Shown: in pieces, positions 48,087 through 56,892 of the stretch
How positions within the stretch are numbered: the stretch's first letter is position 1
Layout: each line of letters starts with the position of its first letter
Assembly: GCF_005877905.1 (NCBI RefSeq)
Contig: NZ_SWDV01000016.1
Span: 92,463 to 156,462 of the forward strand
Direction of reading: 5' to 3'
Source of the DNA: Pseudomonas nicosulfuronedens
Lineage (GTDB): Bacteria; Pseudomonadota; Gammaproteobacteria; Pseudomonadales; Pseudomonadaceae
DNA: 64,000 bases
The notes under the pieces: generated by a model
Database searches by the model: none
The model's input: only the letters and a program-made list of their open reading frames with translations
What the model was told of the DNA's origin: nothing
Program-made: the position numbers and the translations under genes

Positions 48087-48845
48087 TTACAGGTAACTGT
48101 TGAGCACGTCGTCGACGAAGCCTTCGGCGCGCATCTTGTCCAGCGCCCCTTGCAGCTTCTGCACCACGGCGTCTGGGGTTTCGCGGTTCAGCGCGAGGAA
48201 CAGCTGGTCGCTGTTGAAGCGCAGCACGGTCTTCAGGCCGGTGACGCCCACCTGCTTGGCCAGGTAGCGGCCCGCCGGGTCGCCGCTGGCCCACAGATCG
48301 ATCTGGCCGTCGCGCAGCTTGGCGGCGTTTTCCTGGTCACGGAGCGCCAGCACCGGCTCGAAGCCGTGCTCGGTCAGGTACTGGGCCATGGCGTCGCCCT
48401 TGTAGGCGCCAACGCGGTACTGCTTGGCTTCGTCCAGGTTGTTCAGGGTGATCTTGCTGTCGGCCTTGGCCAGCAGGACCCAGTCGTCCGGGCCGATCGG
48501 GCCGACCCACTTGAACTGGCTCTCGCGCTCGGGCAGGCGGGCGGTGACGAATACGCCGTAGCCGGGCTTCTCCAGCGCCAGCTTGTAGATACGGTCCCAG
48601 GGGAAGCGCAGGGTCAGGCTGTACTGCACGCCGGCACGCTTGAACATTTCCTTGACGATATCCACGGCGATGCCGTCGATGCTGTCTTCCTGGGCGAAGT
48701 TCTTGCCGTTGATGGCCATGTTGTAGGGAGGGAAGTTCTCGGTGAGCAGCACCACGCTGTAGTCCGAAGAATCCGTTTCAGCCCTTGCCGCGCTGGCCAG
48801 AAGCAGGCCGCAGCCTAGCCATGCGAGCAGAATGCGCTTCAGCAT
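48087..48845 (-). CDS. family-3 extracellular solute-binding protein (orphan, copy 2)
   Basis: This 252-residue periplasmic protein has a signal peptide (LAWLGCGLLLASAARA) and the same SBP_bac_3 body as copy 1: SVVLLTENFPPYNMAINGKNFAQEDSIDGIAVDIVKEMF, GYGVFVTARLPERESQFKWVGPIG and RVGAYKGDAMAQYL. AGGAAAT stands before ATG 48845. A three-copy 22-bp tandem repeat lies 100-165 bp upstream of the start, in its probable promoter. Confidence 0.86.
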   Translation of the reverse strand: MLKRILLAWLGCGLLLASAARAETDSSDYSVVLLTENFPPYNMAINGKNFAQEDSIDGIAVDIVKEMFKRAGVQYSLTLRFPWDRIYKLALEKPGYGVFVTARLPERESQFKWVGPIGPDDWVLLAKADSKITLNNLDEAKQYRVGAYKGDAMAQYLTEHGFEPVLALRDQENAAKLRDGQIDLWASGDPAGRYLAKQVGVTGLKTVLRFNSDQLFLALNRETPDAVVQKLQGALDKMRAEGFVDDVLNSYL

Positions 48846-48944
48846 CGAGATATTTCCTGCGTATGACATTTCTAAGAAGGCGCAGAGCTTACTCGGAGAA
48901 TTGACGCCAATAAACCCTATGAATATGGCAATGGGACACAGGTA

Positions 48945-49010
48945 CGCCAGCACATTCACTTTGGAACGCCAGTACCTTGACTCAGAAGCGCCAGCACCTT
49001 GACTTGAGCC
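48945..49010. repeat. 22-bp tandem repeat, three copies
   Basis: CGCCAGYACCTTGACT-like units begin at 48945, 48967 and 48989, exactly 22 bp apart (two helical turns). The first unit is the most diverged (CGCCAGCACATTCACT). On the minus strand, towards the binding-protein gene, the core reads AGTCAAGGTGCTGGCG. Confidence 0.78.
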
Positions 49011-49088
49011 TTTGGCTAGCAAGCTTCGTGCGAAGGAAGGAGATGCGGCGACCGGACGCGGGAGAAGGACGGCCCAGGATAGAGCCAT

Positions 49089-49111
49089 CGGGCCGGGAGA
49101 ACCCCGGCCCG
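49089..49111 (-). other. GC-rich hairpin after hisF
   Basis: CGGGCCGGG / CCCGGCCCG nine-bp stem with a short loop, just past the hisF stop. There is no T-run. Possibly a transcript end. Confidence 0.45.
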
Positions 49112-49118
49112 GAAGGGG

Positions 49119-49889
49119 TCAGCGCACGATGATGCCGCGGCTGGCCAGGTAGGCTTTGGCCTCCGGCACGCTGTACTCGCCGAAGTGGAAGATGCTCGCC
49201 GCGAGGACCGCGTCGGCCTTGCCTTCGATGATGCCGGCGGCCAGGTGCTCCAGGTTGCCAACGCCGCCGGAAGCGATCACCGGAACGCCCACCGCCTCGC
49301 TGATGGCGCGGGTCACGCCCAGGTCGTAGCCGCTCTTCACGCCGTCCTGGTCCATGCTGGTCAGGAGGATTTCACCGGCACCCAGGCCTTCCATCTTCTT
49401 CGCCCATTCGACCGCATCGAGCCCGGTGGGCTTGCGGCCGCCGTGGGTGAAGATTTCCCAGCGCGGGGCTTCGCCGGGGCCCGACACTTTCTTGGCGTCG
49501 ATGGCGACCACGATGCACTGCGAACCGAAGCGTGCGGCGGCCTCACCGACGAACTCCGGGGTGAACACCGCGGCGGTGTTGATCGAGACCTTGTCCGCAC
49601 CGGCATTGAGCAGGTTGCGAATGTCCTGCACCGTCCTGACGCCGCCGCCCACGGTCAGCGGGATGAACACCTGGCTCGCCATGCGCTCGACGGTATGCAG
49701 GGTGGTGTCCCGGCCATCGACGCTGGCGGTGATGTCGAGGAAGGTGATCTCATCCGCGCCCTGCTCGTCGTAGCGACGGGCAATTTCTACCGGGTCACCG
49801 GCGTCGCGGATGTTCTCGAACTTGACGCCCTTCACCACGCGGCCGTTGTCCACGTCGAGGCAGGGAATGATGCGTTTAGCCAGTGCCAT
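49119..49889 (-). CDS. hisF: imidazole glycerol phosphate synthase, cyclase subunit
   Basis: This 256-residue TIM barrel starts [21 protein letters not shown] with catalytic Asp11 and also has [44 protein letters not shown] (second catalytic Asp) and [13 protein letters not shown]. With HisH it converts PRFAR to IGP and AICAR. The start is ATG 49889; an earlier in-frame ATG at 49931 lies within a half copy of a palindromic repeat. It is the last gene of the his cluster. Confidence 0.97.
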   Translation of the reverse strand: MALAKRIIPCLDVDNGRVVKGVKFENIRDAGDPVEIARRYDEQGADEITFLDITASVDGRDTTLHTVERMASQVFIPLTVGGGVRTVQDIRNLLNAGADKVSINTAAVFTPEFVGEAAARFGSQCIVVAIDAKKVSGPGEAPRWEIFTHGGRKPTGLDAVEWAKKMEGLGAGEILLTSMDQDGVKSGYDLGVTRAISEAVGVPVIASGGVGNLEHLAAGIIEGKADAVLAASIFHFGEYSVPEAKAYLASRGIIVR

Positions 49890-49901
49890 AGCAATGCTCT
49901 C

Positions 49902-49932
49902 GTAGGATGGGTGGAGCGCAGCGATACCCATG
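49902..49932. repeat. half copy of the GTAGGATGGGTGGAGC repeat
   Basis: GTAGGATGGGTGGAGCGCAG continues to GATACCCATG; the inverted arm is missing. It lies between hisA and hisF. Confidence 0.75.
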
Positions 49933-50001
49933 CTGCCAAACCACCCCAGGTCCTCATCGCCGGGTTACGCCGCCTCGCGGCCCACCCAGCCTGCGTTCAG
50001 A

Positions 50002-50739
50002 TCAGCCCTTGAAGCTGTCGCACAGCGCCTGTGCTTCGGCAACGTCCAGCGTGCCTTCATAGATCGCGCGGCCGGTGATGGCGCCGACGATGCCCGGGGT
50101 GCGGGCGTCCAGCAGCTTCTGGATATCACCCAGGTTGTGGATGCCGCCCGAAGCGATCACTGGAATGCGCGTGGCATTGGCCAGGGCAGCGGTGGCTTCG
50201 ACGTTGCAGCCCTGCATCATGCCGTCCTTGGAGATGTCGGTGTAGACGATGGCGGAGACGCCATCGGCTTCGAAGCGCTTGGCCAGGTCAATCACCTGCA
50301 CTTCGCTCACTTCGGCCCAGCCGTCAGTGGCGACGAAGCCGTCTTTGGCATCCAGGCCGACGATGACCTTGCCCGGGAAAGCGCGGCAGGCTTCGCCGAC
50401 AAATTCCGGCTGCTTGACCGCCTTGGTGCCGATGATCACGTAGCTGACGCCGGCGCGGACGTAGTGCTCGATGGTTTCCAGCGAGCGAATGCCGCCGCCG
50501 ATCTGGATCGGCAGGTTCGGGTAGCGCTTGGCGATGGCGGTGACCACTTCACCATTGACCGGCTTGCCTTCGAAGGCACCGTTCAGGTCCACCAGGTGCA
50601 GACGGCGGCAACCGCCCTCCACCCACTTGGCGGCCATGGATACCGGGTCGTCGGAGAACACCGTGGCGTCTTCCATCAGGCCCTGGCGCAGGCGCACGCA
50701 GGCGCCGTCTTTCAGATCGATTGCGGGGATGATCAGCAT
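50002..50739 (-). CDS. hisA: phosphoribosylformimino-5-aminoimidazole carboxamide ribotide isomerase
   Basis: This 245-residue TIM barrel performs the Amadori rearrangement of ProFAR to PRFAR. Motifs are [18 protein letters not shown] with Asp8, [32 protein letters not shown] with the second catalytic Asp, and [12 protein letters not shown]. Length is typical. It is separated from hisF by 112 bp carrying a half palindrome, and from the DUF2164 gene upstream by 40 bp. Confidence 0.97.
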   Translation of the reverse strand: MLIIPAIDLKDGACVRLRQGLMEDATVFSDDPVSMAAKWVEGGCRRLHLVDLNGAFEGKPVNGEVVTAIAKRYPNLPIQIGGGIRSLETIEHYVRAGVSYVIIGTKAVKQPEFVGEACRAFPGKVIVGLDAKDGFVATDGWAEVSEVQVIDLAKRFEADGVSAIVYTDISKDGMMQGCNVEATAALANATRIPVIASGGIHNLGDIQKLLDARTPGIVGAITGRAIYEGTLDVAEAQALCDSFKG

Positions 50740-50779
50740 GGGTTGAACCTGCTCGAATCCAAAGTTGAATGGGGTAGGG

Positions 50780-51040
50780 TCAGCTCTTCTCGAGCGCCCA
50801 CAAGTCGCTTTCGATGCTCTCGAACCGGTCTTTCAGGTGAGATTGCACGTCGAAGATCGCCTTGTTGTAGAACAGCGGGCCGAACTCGCGCAGGAAGAAG
50901 TCCAGCGCCTCTTCGGCCTCGAAGGAACCGACGTCCAGCTCGAAGCGGTCTTCGAGGAAACGCTGGATCGCCCGCGCCGCGCTCTGGCGTTGGACGCCAT
51001 CGAGGTCGAGGATCGCGGGCTTGTCCTTCTGCCGGGCCAT
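50780..51040 (-). CDS. DUF2164 family protein embedded in the his cluster
   Basis: This 86-residue soluble protein has the family pattern [51 protein letters not shown]: a helical bundle with a strongly conserved FGPxFYNxA segment. The last ~15 residues ([19 protein letters not shown]) form a likely helix. It starts four bases after the hisH stop, so it must be translated with the his genes, but no role in histidine synthesis is known. Confidence 0.85.
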   Translation of the reverse strand: MARQKDKPAILDLDGVQRQSAARAIQRFLEDRFELDVGSFEAEEALDFFLREFGPLFYNKAIFDVQSHLKDRFESIESDLWALEKS

Positions 51041-51043
51041 GGC

Positions 51044-51682
51044 TTACCAGCGCCCGTCCCAGGCGGCGAAGTTCTGCAGCAGCTGCAGGCCATGGGTATG
51101 GCTCTTCTCCGGGTGGAACTGCACGGCGAAGCGAGAGCCATCGGCCAGCGCGGCGGCAAAGTCGACGCCGTAATGGCCGCGACCGACCACCTGGCGCGGA
51201 TTGCCGGCCTGGATGTAGTAGCTGTGCACGAAGTAGAAGCGCGCACGGTCCGGGATGTCGTGCCACAGCGGGTGATCCACACTCTGCGCCACTTCGTTCC
51301 AGCCCATGTGGGGCACCTTCAGATGCTCGCCGTCCTCGTGCAGGTCCTTGCCGAAGAAGCGCACCTGGCCGGGGAACAGGCCGATGCAGTCGACGCCGTC
51401 GTTCTCTTCGCTGCGCTCCAGCAGCGCCTGCATGCCGACGCAGATGCCGAGGAACGGGCGGTCCTGGCTGACCTCGCGCACCAGGCTGTCGAAGCCCAGG
51501 CGCTTGATCTCGGCCATGCAGTCGCGGATCGCGCCAACGCCGGGGAACACCACGCGGTCCGCCTCGCGGATCACGTTGGCGTCGCTGGTCACCAGCACGC
51601 GCCCGGCGCCCACGCGCTCCAGCGCCTTGGACACCGAGTGCAGGTTACCCATGCCGTAGTCGATGACGGCTACCGTCTGCAT
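51044..51682 (-). CDS. hisH: imidazole glycerol phosphate synthase, glutaminase subunit
   Basis: This 212-residue class I amidotransferase has [11 protein letters not shown] at the N-terminus, PGVGAIRD, nucleophile Cys in [14 protein letters not shown] near residue 82, and the His-Glu pair in [10 protein letters not shown] near 190. It supplies ammonia to HisF. ATG 51682 overlaps the hisB stop by one base (TAATG); a start three codons upstream is possible but less typical. Confidence 0.97.
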   Translation of the reverse strand: MQTVAVIDYGMGNLHSVSKALERVGAGRVLVTSDANVIREADRVVFPGVGAIRDCMAEIKRLGFDSLVREVSQDRPFLGICVGMQALLERSEENDGVDCIGLFPGQVRFFGKDLHEDGEHLKVPHMGWNEVAQSVDHPLWHDIPDRARFYFVHSYYIQAGNPRQVVGRGHYGVDFAAALADGSRFAVQFHPEKSHTHGLQLLQNFAAWDGRW

Positions 51683-52275
51683 TACAGGCACCCTTTGGTG
51701 GACGGCATCTGGCCGGCCATGCGCTCGTCCAGCTCGATGGCCATGCGCAGCGCGCGGCCGAAGGCCTTGAACACGGTCTCGATCTGGTGGTGAGTGTTAT
51801 GCCCACGCAGGTTATCGATGTGCAGGGTGACGTTGGCGTGGTTGACGAAGCCCTGGAAGAACTCCATGAACAGGTCCACATCGAAGCCGCCGACGCTGGC
51901 ACGGGTGAACGGCACGTGCATCTGCAGGCCGGGACGGCCGGAGAAGTCGATGACCACGCGCGACAAAGCCTCGTCCAGCGGCACGTAGGCATGGCCGTAG
52001 CGGCGGATGCCTTTCTTGTCGCCGATGGCCTTGGCGAAGGCCTGGCCGAGGGTGATGCCGATGTCTTCGACGGTATGGTGGTCGTCGATATGCAGGTCGC
52101 CCTTGCACTCGATGTCCAGGTCGATCAGGCCGTGGCGGGCGATCTGGTCCATCATGTGCTCGAGGAAGGGAACCCCGGTATCGAAGCGGGCCTTGCCCGT
52201 TCCATCCAGGTCGATGGAAACCTTGATCTGGGTTTCCAGGGTGTCGCGCGCGACGGATGCCTTGCGTTCGGCCAT
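51682..52275 (-). CDS. hisB: imidazoleglycerol-phosphate dehydratase
   Basis: This 197-residue monofunctional dehydratase converts IGP to imidazole acetol phosphate. Its Mn-binding motifs [24 protein letters not shown] and [13 protein letters not shown](T)VFKAFGRAL are present. The length is that of monofunctional HisB, without the phosphatase domain of the enteric fusion. It is first in the minus-strand his cluster; a TATAAT box lies about 50 bp upstream. Confidence 0.97.
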   Translation of the reverse strand: MAERKASVARDTLETQIKVSIDLDGTGKARFDTGVPFLEHMMDQIARHGLIDLDIECKGDLHIDDHHTVEDIGITLGQAFAKAIGDKKGIRRYGHAYVPLDEALSRVVIDFSGRPGLQMHVPFTRASVGGFDVDLFMEFFQGFVNHANVTLHIDNLRGHNTHHQIETVFKAFGRALRMAIELDERMAGQMPSTKGCL

Positions 52276-52322
52276 CACCAGCTCCACAGCTAACACTGCA
52301 CGTAATTATAAGAAGGGCCGGC

Positions 52323-52328
52323 ATTATA
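52323..52328 (-). promoter_or_regulatory. candidate -10 box of the hisB cluster
   Basis: TATAAT on the minus strand followed by a GC-rich stretch (GCCGGCCC); the -35 region is not evident. The start would be near 52316, giving a 40-base leader. Confidence 0.45.
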
Positions 52329-52415
52329 GGCGCGCCGGGCGCTGCGCGGCTATGGGCGGTGGTCGGCGCTGGCCGATGGTCCTACACTGCGCGGCTCGCC
52401 TTTCGAGGATTGCCC

Positions 52416-52814
52416 ATGCCCGTCGTCGTCCAGCACCTGACCCAGCCCAGCGAACAGGACCGTCAGGACCTGCTGAAGATCTACGCCGACGCGCCACAAT
52501 GGCTGCTGGCACCCTTTGCCGATGCCGAGGCGCTGGTCACCCGCGGGCTTGCCGAGGGCCGGCTGCTCACCGGACGCTTCAACGACCGCCTGCTGGGTGC
52601 AGCCTGGATCGAGCGCGATGACGACACCTGGCGGCTGTCCCGCCTGTGCGTGCGTCAGCTCACCCGCAACCGCGGTGTGGCCCGGCGACTGCTGGAAGAG
52701 GCACAACGCCTGGCCATCTTGCAGGGCGCCGCGCTGCGACTGATCGCGGCTGCGGATCAACCACAAGCCGCTGATTTCGCGCATCACCTCGGGCTGACGC
52801 TGCAACCGGACTGA
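52416..52814 (+). CDS. GNAT-fold acetyl-CoA sensor, PanZ/PanM family
   Basis: This 132-residue small GNAT protein resembles enteric PanZ: SEQDRQDLLKIYADAP near the start, GRFNDRLLGAAWIE in the middle and SRLCVRQLTRNRGVARRLLEEA, which is the acetyl-CoA pyrophosphate loop. PanZ binds acetyl-CoA and promotes maturation and inhibition of PanD (aspartate decarboxylase). That role is known in E. coli only; here it is inferred from the sequence pattern. It is divergent from hisB. Confidence 0.75.
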   Translation: MPVVVQHLTQPSEQDRQDLLKIYADAPQWLLAPFADAEALVTRGLAEGRLLTGRFNDRLLGAAWIERDDDTWRLSRLCVRQLTRNRGVARRLLEEAQRLAILQGAALRLIAAADQPQAADFAHHLGLTLQPD

Positions 52815-52899
52815 ATCGGGAACCGAGCGCAAAGTCCCCGTTCAAACTCCGCAATACCCGCACCTTGCCTTCCGGGCTGGGGCGCCGTCGCGTCATTGG

Positions 52900-52905
52900 T
52901 ATACT
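52900..52905 (+). promoter_or_regulatory. candidate -10 box for the AsmA-mutY-yggX operon
   Basis: TATACT 41 bases before the AsmA start; the -35 is weak. Confidence 0.4.
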
Positions 52906-52945
52906 TTCTCGCCATTCCACCCGCCGCCTGAACAAGGACCCGTAC

Positions 52946-55174
52946 ATGAAAGCGTTCGGCAAAATCATCGGCATCGTTGCCCTGGTCCTGCTGCTGCTCA
53001 TCGTCGCCGCCGGCTTCGTGCTGACCCATTTCTTCGATCCGAACGACTACAAGGACGAGATCCGCCAGCTTGCCCGGGACAAGGCCAACCTCGAGCTGAA
53101 CCTCAAGGGTGACATCGGCTGGAGCCTGTTCCCCTGGCTGGGCCTGGAGCTGCATGACACCAGCGTGGCAAGCCTGCAGACGCCGGACAAGCCGTTCGCT
53201 GACGCGCAGCTGCTGGCCATGTCGGTGCGCGTACTGCCGCTGCTGCGCAAGGAAGTGCAGATGAGCGACATCCGCGTCGAAGGCCTGACCCTCTCCCTGA
53301 ACAAGGACAAGAATGGCGTCGGCAACTGGGAAAGCATCGGCAAGCCCGCCCAGCCGGCCACCGGCACCACACCCGCCACACAACCGACGCCCGCACCGAG
53401 AGAGCCGGCCAAGCCCACTGCCGGCGAAGGCCACCAGGCGATGAAGCTGGACATCGACAGCCTGAGCGTGAAGAACGCCCGCATCGATTACGCCGACGCG
53501 CAGAGCGGCAAGAACTACAGCGTCGAAGGCATCGAACTGACCACCGGCGCCATCCGAGAAGGCAGCAATATCCCGATCAAGCTCAGCGCCTACCTGGGCA
53601 CCAACCAGCCGGTGATCCGCGCCCGCACCGAGCTGACCGGTAGCCTGCGCTTTGATCGCGCCCTCAAGCGCTACCAGCTCGAAGACGCCAAGCTTTCCGG
53701 CGAAGTCTCTGGCGACCCGTTCCAGGGCAAGACTGCCAACTACAGCGCCCAGGGCCAGCTGGTGCTCGATCAGGCCGCCCAGGTCGCCGAGTGGAACGGC
53801 CTGAAGGTCACCGTCAACCAGCTGCGCGCCCTTGGCGAGATCAAGGCCCGCGAACTGGATAAGGAGCCCAAGCTCGACGGCGGCCTGTCCCTGGCGCCGT
53901 TCAACCTGCGCGAATTTCTCGAAAGCATCGGCCAGCCCCTGCCGGAAATGGCCGACTCCACCACCCTGACCAGAGTGGAGCTGGCTACCCGCCTGAGCGG
54001 TAGCCGCAATAGCCTGACCCTGAACGACATCAAGCTGAAACTGGACGACAGCACCTTCAACGGCAACCTCGGCATCGCCGACTTCGGCAAACAGGCCATT
54101 CGCGCCCAGCTCAACGGTGACAAGCTCAACCTCGACCGCTACCTGCCCGCCAAGGTCAAGAAGGCCCAGGAGGCCACCAACAGCGCGCGCAAGGCAGAAG
54201 TCGCCAGCACCGAACAAAGCGCCATCAAGGGTGACACCCCGCTGCCCAGCCAGCCAACCCAGCAGGCCTGGAGCGACGCCCCGCTACTGCCGGTTGCCCG
54301 CTTGCGGGCACTGGACCTGGACGCCAGCCTGAACCTCGGCCAACTGACCCTGGACAAGCTGCCCATCGAGAACGCCGTGCTCAAGCTCCGCGGCCAAGGC
54401 GGCCTGATCAACCTCGACGACCTGCGCGGCGAGCTCTACGACGGCAAGTTCAACGCCAGCGCCACGCTCGACGTGCGCCAGGACGTACCGACCCTGCAGG
54501 CGAAAAAGCACATCGCCGATGTACCGGTGGAGCGCCTGCTCGAATCCCAGGGCCAGAAGCCGCCGGTGAAGGGCCTGCTGGACCTGGATGCCGACATCAC
54601 CACCCAGGGCAATAGCCAGAAGGCCTGGATCGACAACCTCAATGGCACCGCGCGCTTCGTCATGACCCAGGGCGTACTGCTCAACGCCAACCTCGAACAG
54701 CAGCTCTGCCAGGGCATCGCCACGCTCAACCGCAAGTCGCTGACCGCCGAGCATGGCGGCAAGGACACGCCGTTCCGCGAGCTTCAGGGCAACCTGGTGT
54801 TCAAGAATGGCGTGGCCAGCAACCCGGACCTCAAGGCCAGCATCCCCGGCCTGACCGTCAAGGCCGATGGCGACCTGGACCTGCGCGTGCTGGGCATGGA
54901 CTACCGTGTTGGCGTCACCATCGAAGGCGACAAGAGCGACATGCCCGACCCCGCCTGCGAAGTGAACAAGCGCTACGTCGGCATCGAATGGCCACTGCGC
55001 TGCCGCGGCCCGCTGGAACTGGGTGCCAAGGCCTGTCGCCTGGACAAGGACGGCATCGGCAAGATCGCCGCACGTTTGGCCGGGGACCGGCTGAACCAGA
55101 AACTCGAAGAGAAGCTCGGCGACAAGGTCAGTCCCGAACTCAAAGACGCACTCAAAGGGCTGTTCAAGAAGTGA
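52946..55174 (+). CDS. AsmA family protein (inner-membrane anchored, chorein-like)
   Basis: This 742-residue protein has one N-terminal transmembrane helix (residues about 7-31, [24 protein letters not shown]) and the AsmA start [41 protein letters not shown] long beta-rich periplasmic body follows, with Pro/Ala-rich linkers near 130-155 and 410-450, and a C-terminal domain with a conserved Cys pair. AsmA-like proteins are thought to move phospholipid to the outer membrane. It overlaps mutY by four bases (GTGA). Confidence 0.92.
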   Translation: MKAFGKIIGIVALVLLLLIVAAGFVLTHFFDPNDYKDEIRQLARDKANLELNLKGDIGWSLFPWLGLELHDTSVASLQTPDKPFADAQLLAMSVRVLPLLRKEVQMSDIRVEGLTLSLNKDKNGVGNWESIGKPAQPATGTTPATQPTPAPREPAKPTAGEGHQAMKLDIDSLSVKNARIDYADAQSGKNYSVEGIELTTGAIREGSNIPIKLSAYLGTNQPVIRARTELTGSLRFDRALKRYQLEDAKLSGEVSGDPFQGKTANYSAQGQLVLDQAAQVAEWNGLKVTVNQLRALGEIKARELDKEPKLDGGLSLAPFNLREFLESIGQPLPEMADSTTLTRVELATRLSGSRNSLTLNDIKLKLDDSTFNGNLGIADFGKQAIRAQLNGDKLNLDRYLPAKVKKAQEATNSARKAEVASTEQSAIKGDTPLPSQPTQQAWSDAPLLPVARLRALDLDASLNLGQLTLDKLPIENAVLKLRGQGGLINLDDLRGELYDGKFNASATLDVRQDVPTLQAKKHIADVPVERLLESQGQKPPVKGLLDLDADITTQGNSQKAWIDNLNGTARFVMTQGVLLNANLEQQLCQGIATLNRKSLTAEHGGKDTPFRELQGNLVFKNGVASNPDLKASIPGLTVKADGDLDLRVLGMDYRVGVTIEGDKSDMPDPACEVNKRYVGIEWPLRCRGPLELGAKACRLDKDGIGKIAARLAGDRLNQKLEEKLGDKVSPELKDALKGLFKK

Positions 55175-56238
55175 CCCCGCAAAGCTTCAACTCGGCCGTG
55201 CTCGACTGGTTCGACAGCCACGGCCGCCATGACCTGCCCTGGCAGCAGAACATCACGCCCTACCGGGTGTGGGTTTCTGAAATCATGCTGCAGCAGACCC
55301 AGGTCAGCACCGTGATGGGCTACTACGACCGCTTCATGACCGCGCTGCCGACGGTGGCTGATCTCGCCAACGCGCCGGAAGACGAAGTGCTGCACCTGTG
55401 GACGGGCCTGGGCTACTACACCCGAGCCCGCAACCTGCACAAGACGGCGAAGACGGTGATGGAGCAGCACGGCGGAGAATTCCCCCGTGACGTCGAGCAA
55501 CTCGCCGAATTGCCCGGCATCGGCCGCTCCACCGCCGGCGCCATCGCCAGCATCTCCATGGGCCTGCGCGCGCCGATCCTCGACGGCAACGTCAAACGCG
55601 TGCTCGCTCGTTACATCGCCTGCGACGGCTATCCGGGCGAGCCCAAGGTGGCGAAGCTGCTGTGGGAGGCCGCCGAGCGCTTCACCCCACACGAGCGGGT
55701 CAACCACTACACCCAGGCGATGATGGACTTGGGCGCCACGCTCTGCACCCGCAGCAAGCCAAGTTGCCTGCTCTGCCCACTGCGCGAGGGCTGCCGTGCG
55801 CACTTCCTCGGCCGCGAGACCGACTTCCCGGTGTCCAAGCCGCGCAAGGCGCTGCCGCAGAAGCGCACGCTGATGCCGATCCTGGCCAACCGCGACGGCG
55901 ACATCCTGCTCTACCGCCGCCCGTCGACCGGTCTCTGGGGGGGACTGTGGAGCTTTCCCGAACTGGACGACCTGGCTGCCCTCGCCCCACTCGCGCAGCA
56001 GCACGCCCTGCGCCTGGGCGAGCGCCGCGAGCTGCCCGGCCTGACCCATACCTTCAGCCATTTCCAGCTGGCCATCGAGCCCTGGCTGGTGCGCGTCGAG
56101 GACGCAGCCCCCGCCGTGGCCGAGGCCGACTGGCTCTGGTATAACCTCGCCACCCCGCCGCGGCTCGGCCTCGCCGCCCCGGTGAAGAAGCTGCTCAAAC
56201 GAGCTGCCGACGTGTTGAACGCAGGAGAAATGTCATGA
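55171..56238 (+). CDS. mutY: A/G-specific adenine DNA glycosylase
   Basis: This 355-residue repair enzyme removes adenine opposite 8-oxoguanine. The helix-hairpin-helix segment [12 protein letters not shown] near residue 112 precedes the catalytic Asp in [11 protein letters not shown] near 138. The catalytic Glu is in [11 protein letters not shown] near 36. The 4Fe-4S cluster ligands are C-X6-C-X2-C-X5-C ([17 protein letters not shown] near 192-208), and a C-terminal NUDIX-like domain recognises 8-oxoG. The start is a GTG overlapping the AsmA stop. Confidence 0.97.
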   Translation: MTPQSFNSAVLDWFDSHGRHDLPWQQNITPYRVWVSEIMLQQTQVSTVMGYYDRFMTALPTVADLANAPEDEVLHLWTGLGYYTRARNLHKTAKTVMEQHGGEFPRDVEQLAELPGIGRSTAGAIASISMGLRAPILDGNVKRVLARYIACDGYPGEPKVAKLLWEAAERFTPHERVNHYTQAMMDLGATLCTRSKPSCLLCPLREGCRAHFLGRETDFPVSKPRKALPQKRTLMPILANRDGDILLYRRPSTGLWGGLWSFPELDDLAALAPLAQQHALRLGERRELPGLTHTFSHFQLAIEPWLVRVEDAAPAVAEADWLWYNLATPPRLGLAAPVKKLLKRAADVLNAGEMS

Positions 56239-56507
56239 CCCGACTGGTGATGTGCCGCAAATTCAAAGAAGAGCTGCCCGGCCTCGATCGCGCACCCTAT
56301 CCCGGAGCCAAGGGCCAGGACATCTACGAGCACGTCTCGAAGAAAGCCTGGGACGAATGGCAGAAGCACCAGACCATGCTGATCAACGAGCGCCGCCTGA
56401 ACATGATGAATGCCGAGGATCGCAAGTTCCTCACTGCCGAGATGGACAAGTTCCTCTCCGGCGAGGAATACGCGCAGGCCGAGGGCTACGTCCCGCCCAG
56501 CGCGTAA
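56235..56507 (+). CDS. yggX: oxidative damage protection / iron-trafficking protein YggX
   Basis: This 90-residue protein starts [23 protein letters not shown] with Cys7 and continues [24 protein letters not shown], the full YggX pattern. It protects Fe-S clusters from oxidants, and mutY itself carries an Fe-S cluster. The ATG overlaps the mutY stop (ATGA), so the two are translated together. Confidence 0.97.
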   Translation: MTRLVMCRKFKEELPGLDRAPYPGAKGQDIYEHVSKKAWDEWQKHQTMLINERRLNMMNAEDRKFLTAEMDKFLSGEEYAQAEGYVPPSA

Positions 56508-56544
56508 GTTTCGGTATTATTTGAAAAATTTTTTCGCGGCACGC

Positions 56545-56573
56545 TTGACACCCCTTCCGAAAACCCTTTTAAT
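56545..56573 (+). promoter_or_regulatory. sigma-70 promoter of tRNA-Phe
   Basis: Perfect TTGACA at 56545-56550, a 17-base spacer and TTTAAT at 56568-56573, then a GCGCGCC discriminator typical of stringently controlled stable RNA promoters. An AT-rich tract (AAAAATTTTTT) just upstream looks like an UP element. Confidence 0.9.
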
Positions 56574-56585
56574 GCGCGCCACGTT

Positions 56586-56661
56586 GCCCAGGTAGCTCAG
56601 TTGGTAGAGCAGGGGATTGAAAATCCCCGTGTCGGCGGTTCGATTCCGTCCCTGGGCACCA
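56586..56661 (+). tRNA. tRNA-Phe (anticodon GAA)
   Basis: The 76-nt cloverleaf has acceptor arms GCCCAGG / CCTGGGC, a D-arm with AGCTCAGTTGGTAGAGC, anticodon stem GGGGA / TCCCC around TTGAAAA (anticodon GAA), T-loop GGTTCGATTCC and an encoded CCA end (56659-56661). It is the only tRNA in the window. Confidence 0.97.
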
Positions 56662-56670
56662 AGCCTTCCG

Positions 56671-56707
56671 AAAAGCCCCTGAAATCGCGAGATTTCAGGG
56701 GCTTTTT
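56671..56707 (+). terminator. Rho-independent terminator of tRNA-Phe
   Basis: AAGCCCCTGAAATC / GATTTCAGGGGCTT, a 14-bp perfect stem with a four-base loop and a T-run. Confidence 0.94.
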
Positions 56708-56892
56708 CATTTCCCTCCGCACAAGTCACTCCCCCGCCCCAGCGCGCTCCCACGATTCGTATCGAATGTTTGCCTAAGTACAGTGTCTACTGGCACATAG
56801 CACGTCGATCTTTCAGAATCATGACCATCCGGGCGATTTCCACACTTCAGTGGGATACCCTCCGGGATTCGATGTTTCGTAGCGGAGTCACT

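Noticed and set aside
48945..49010. CRISPR remnant
   Set aside because: The 22-bp units abut with no spacer.
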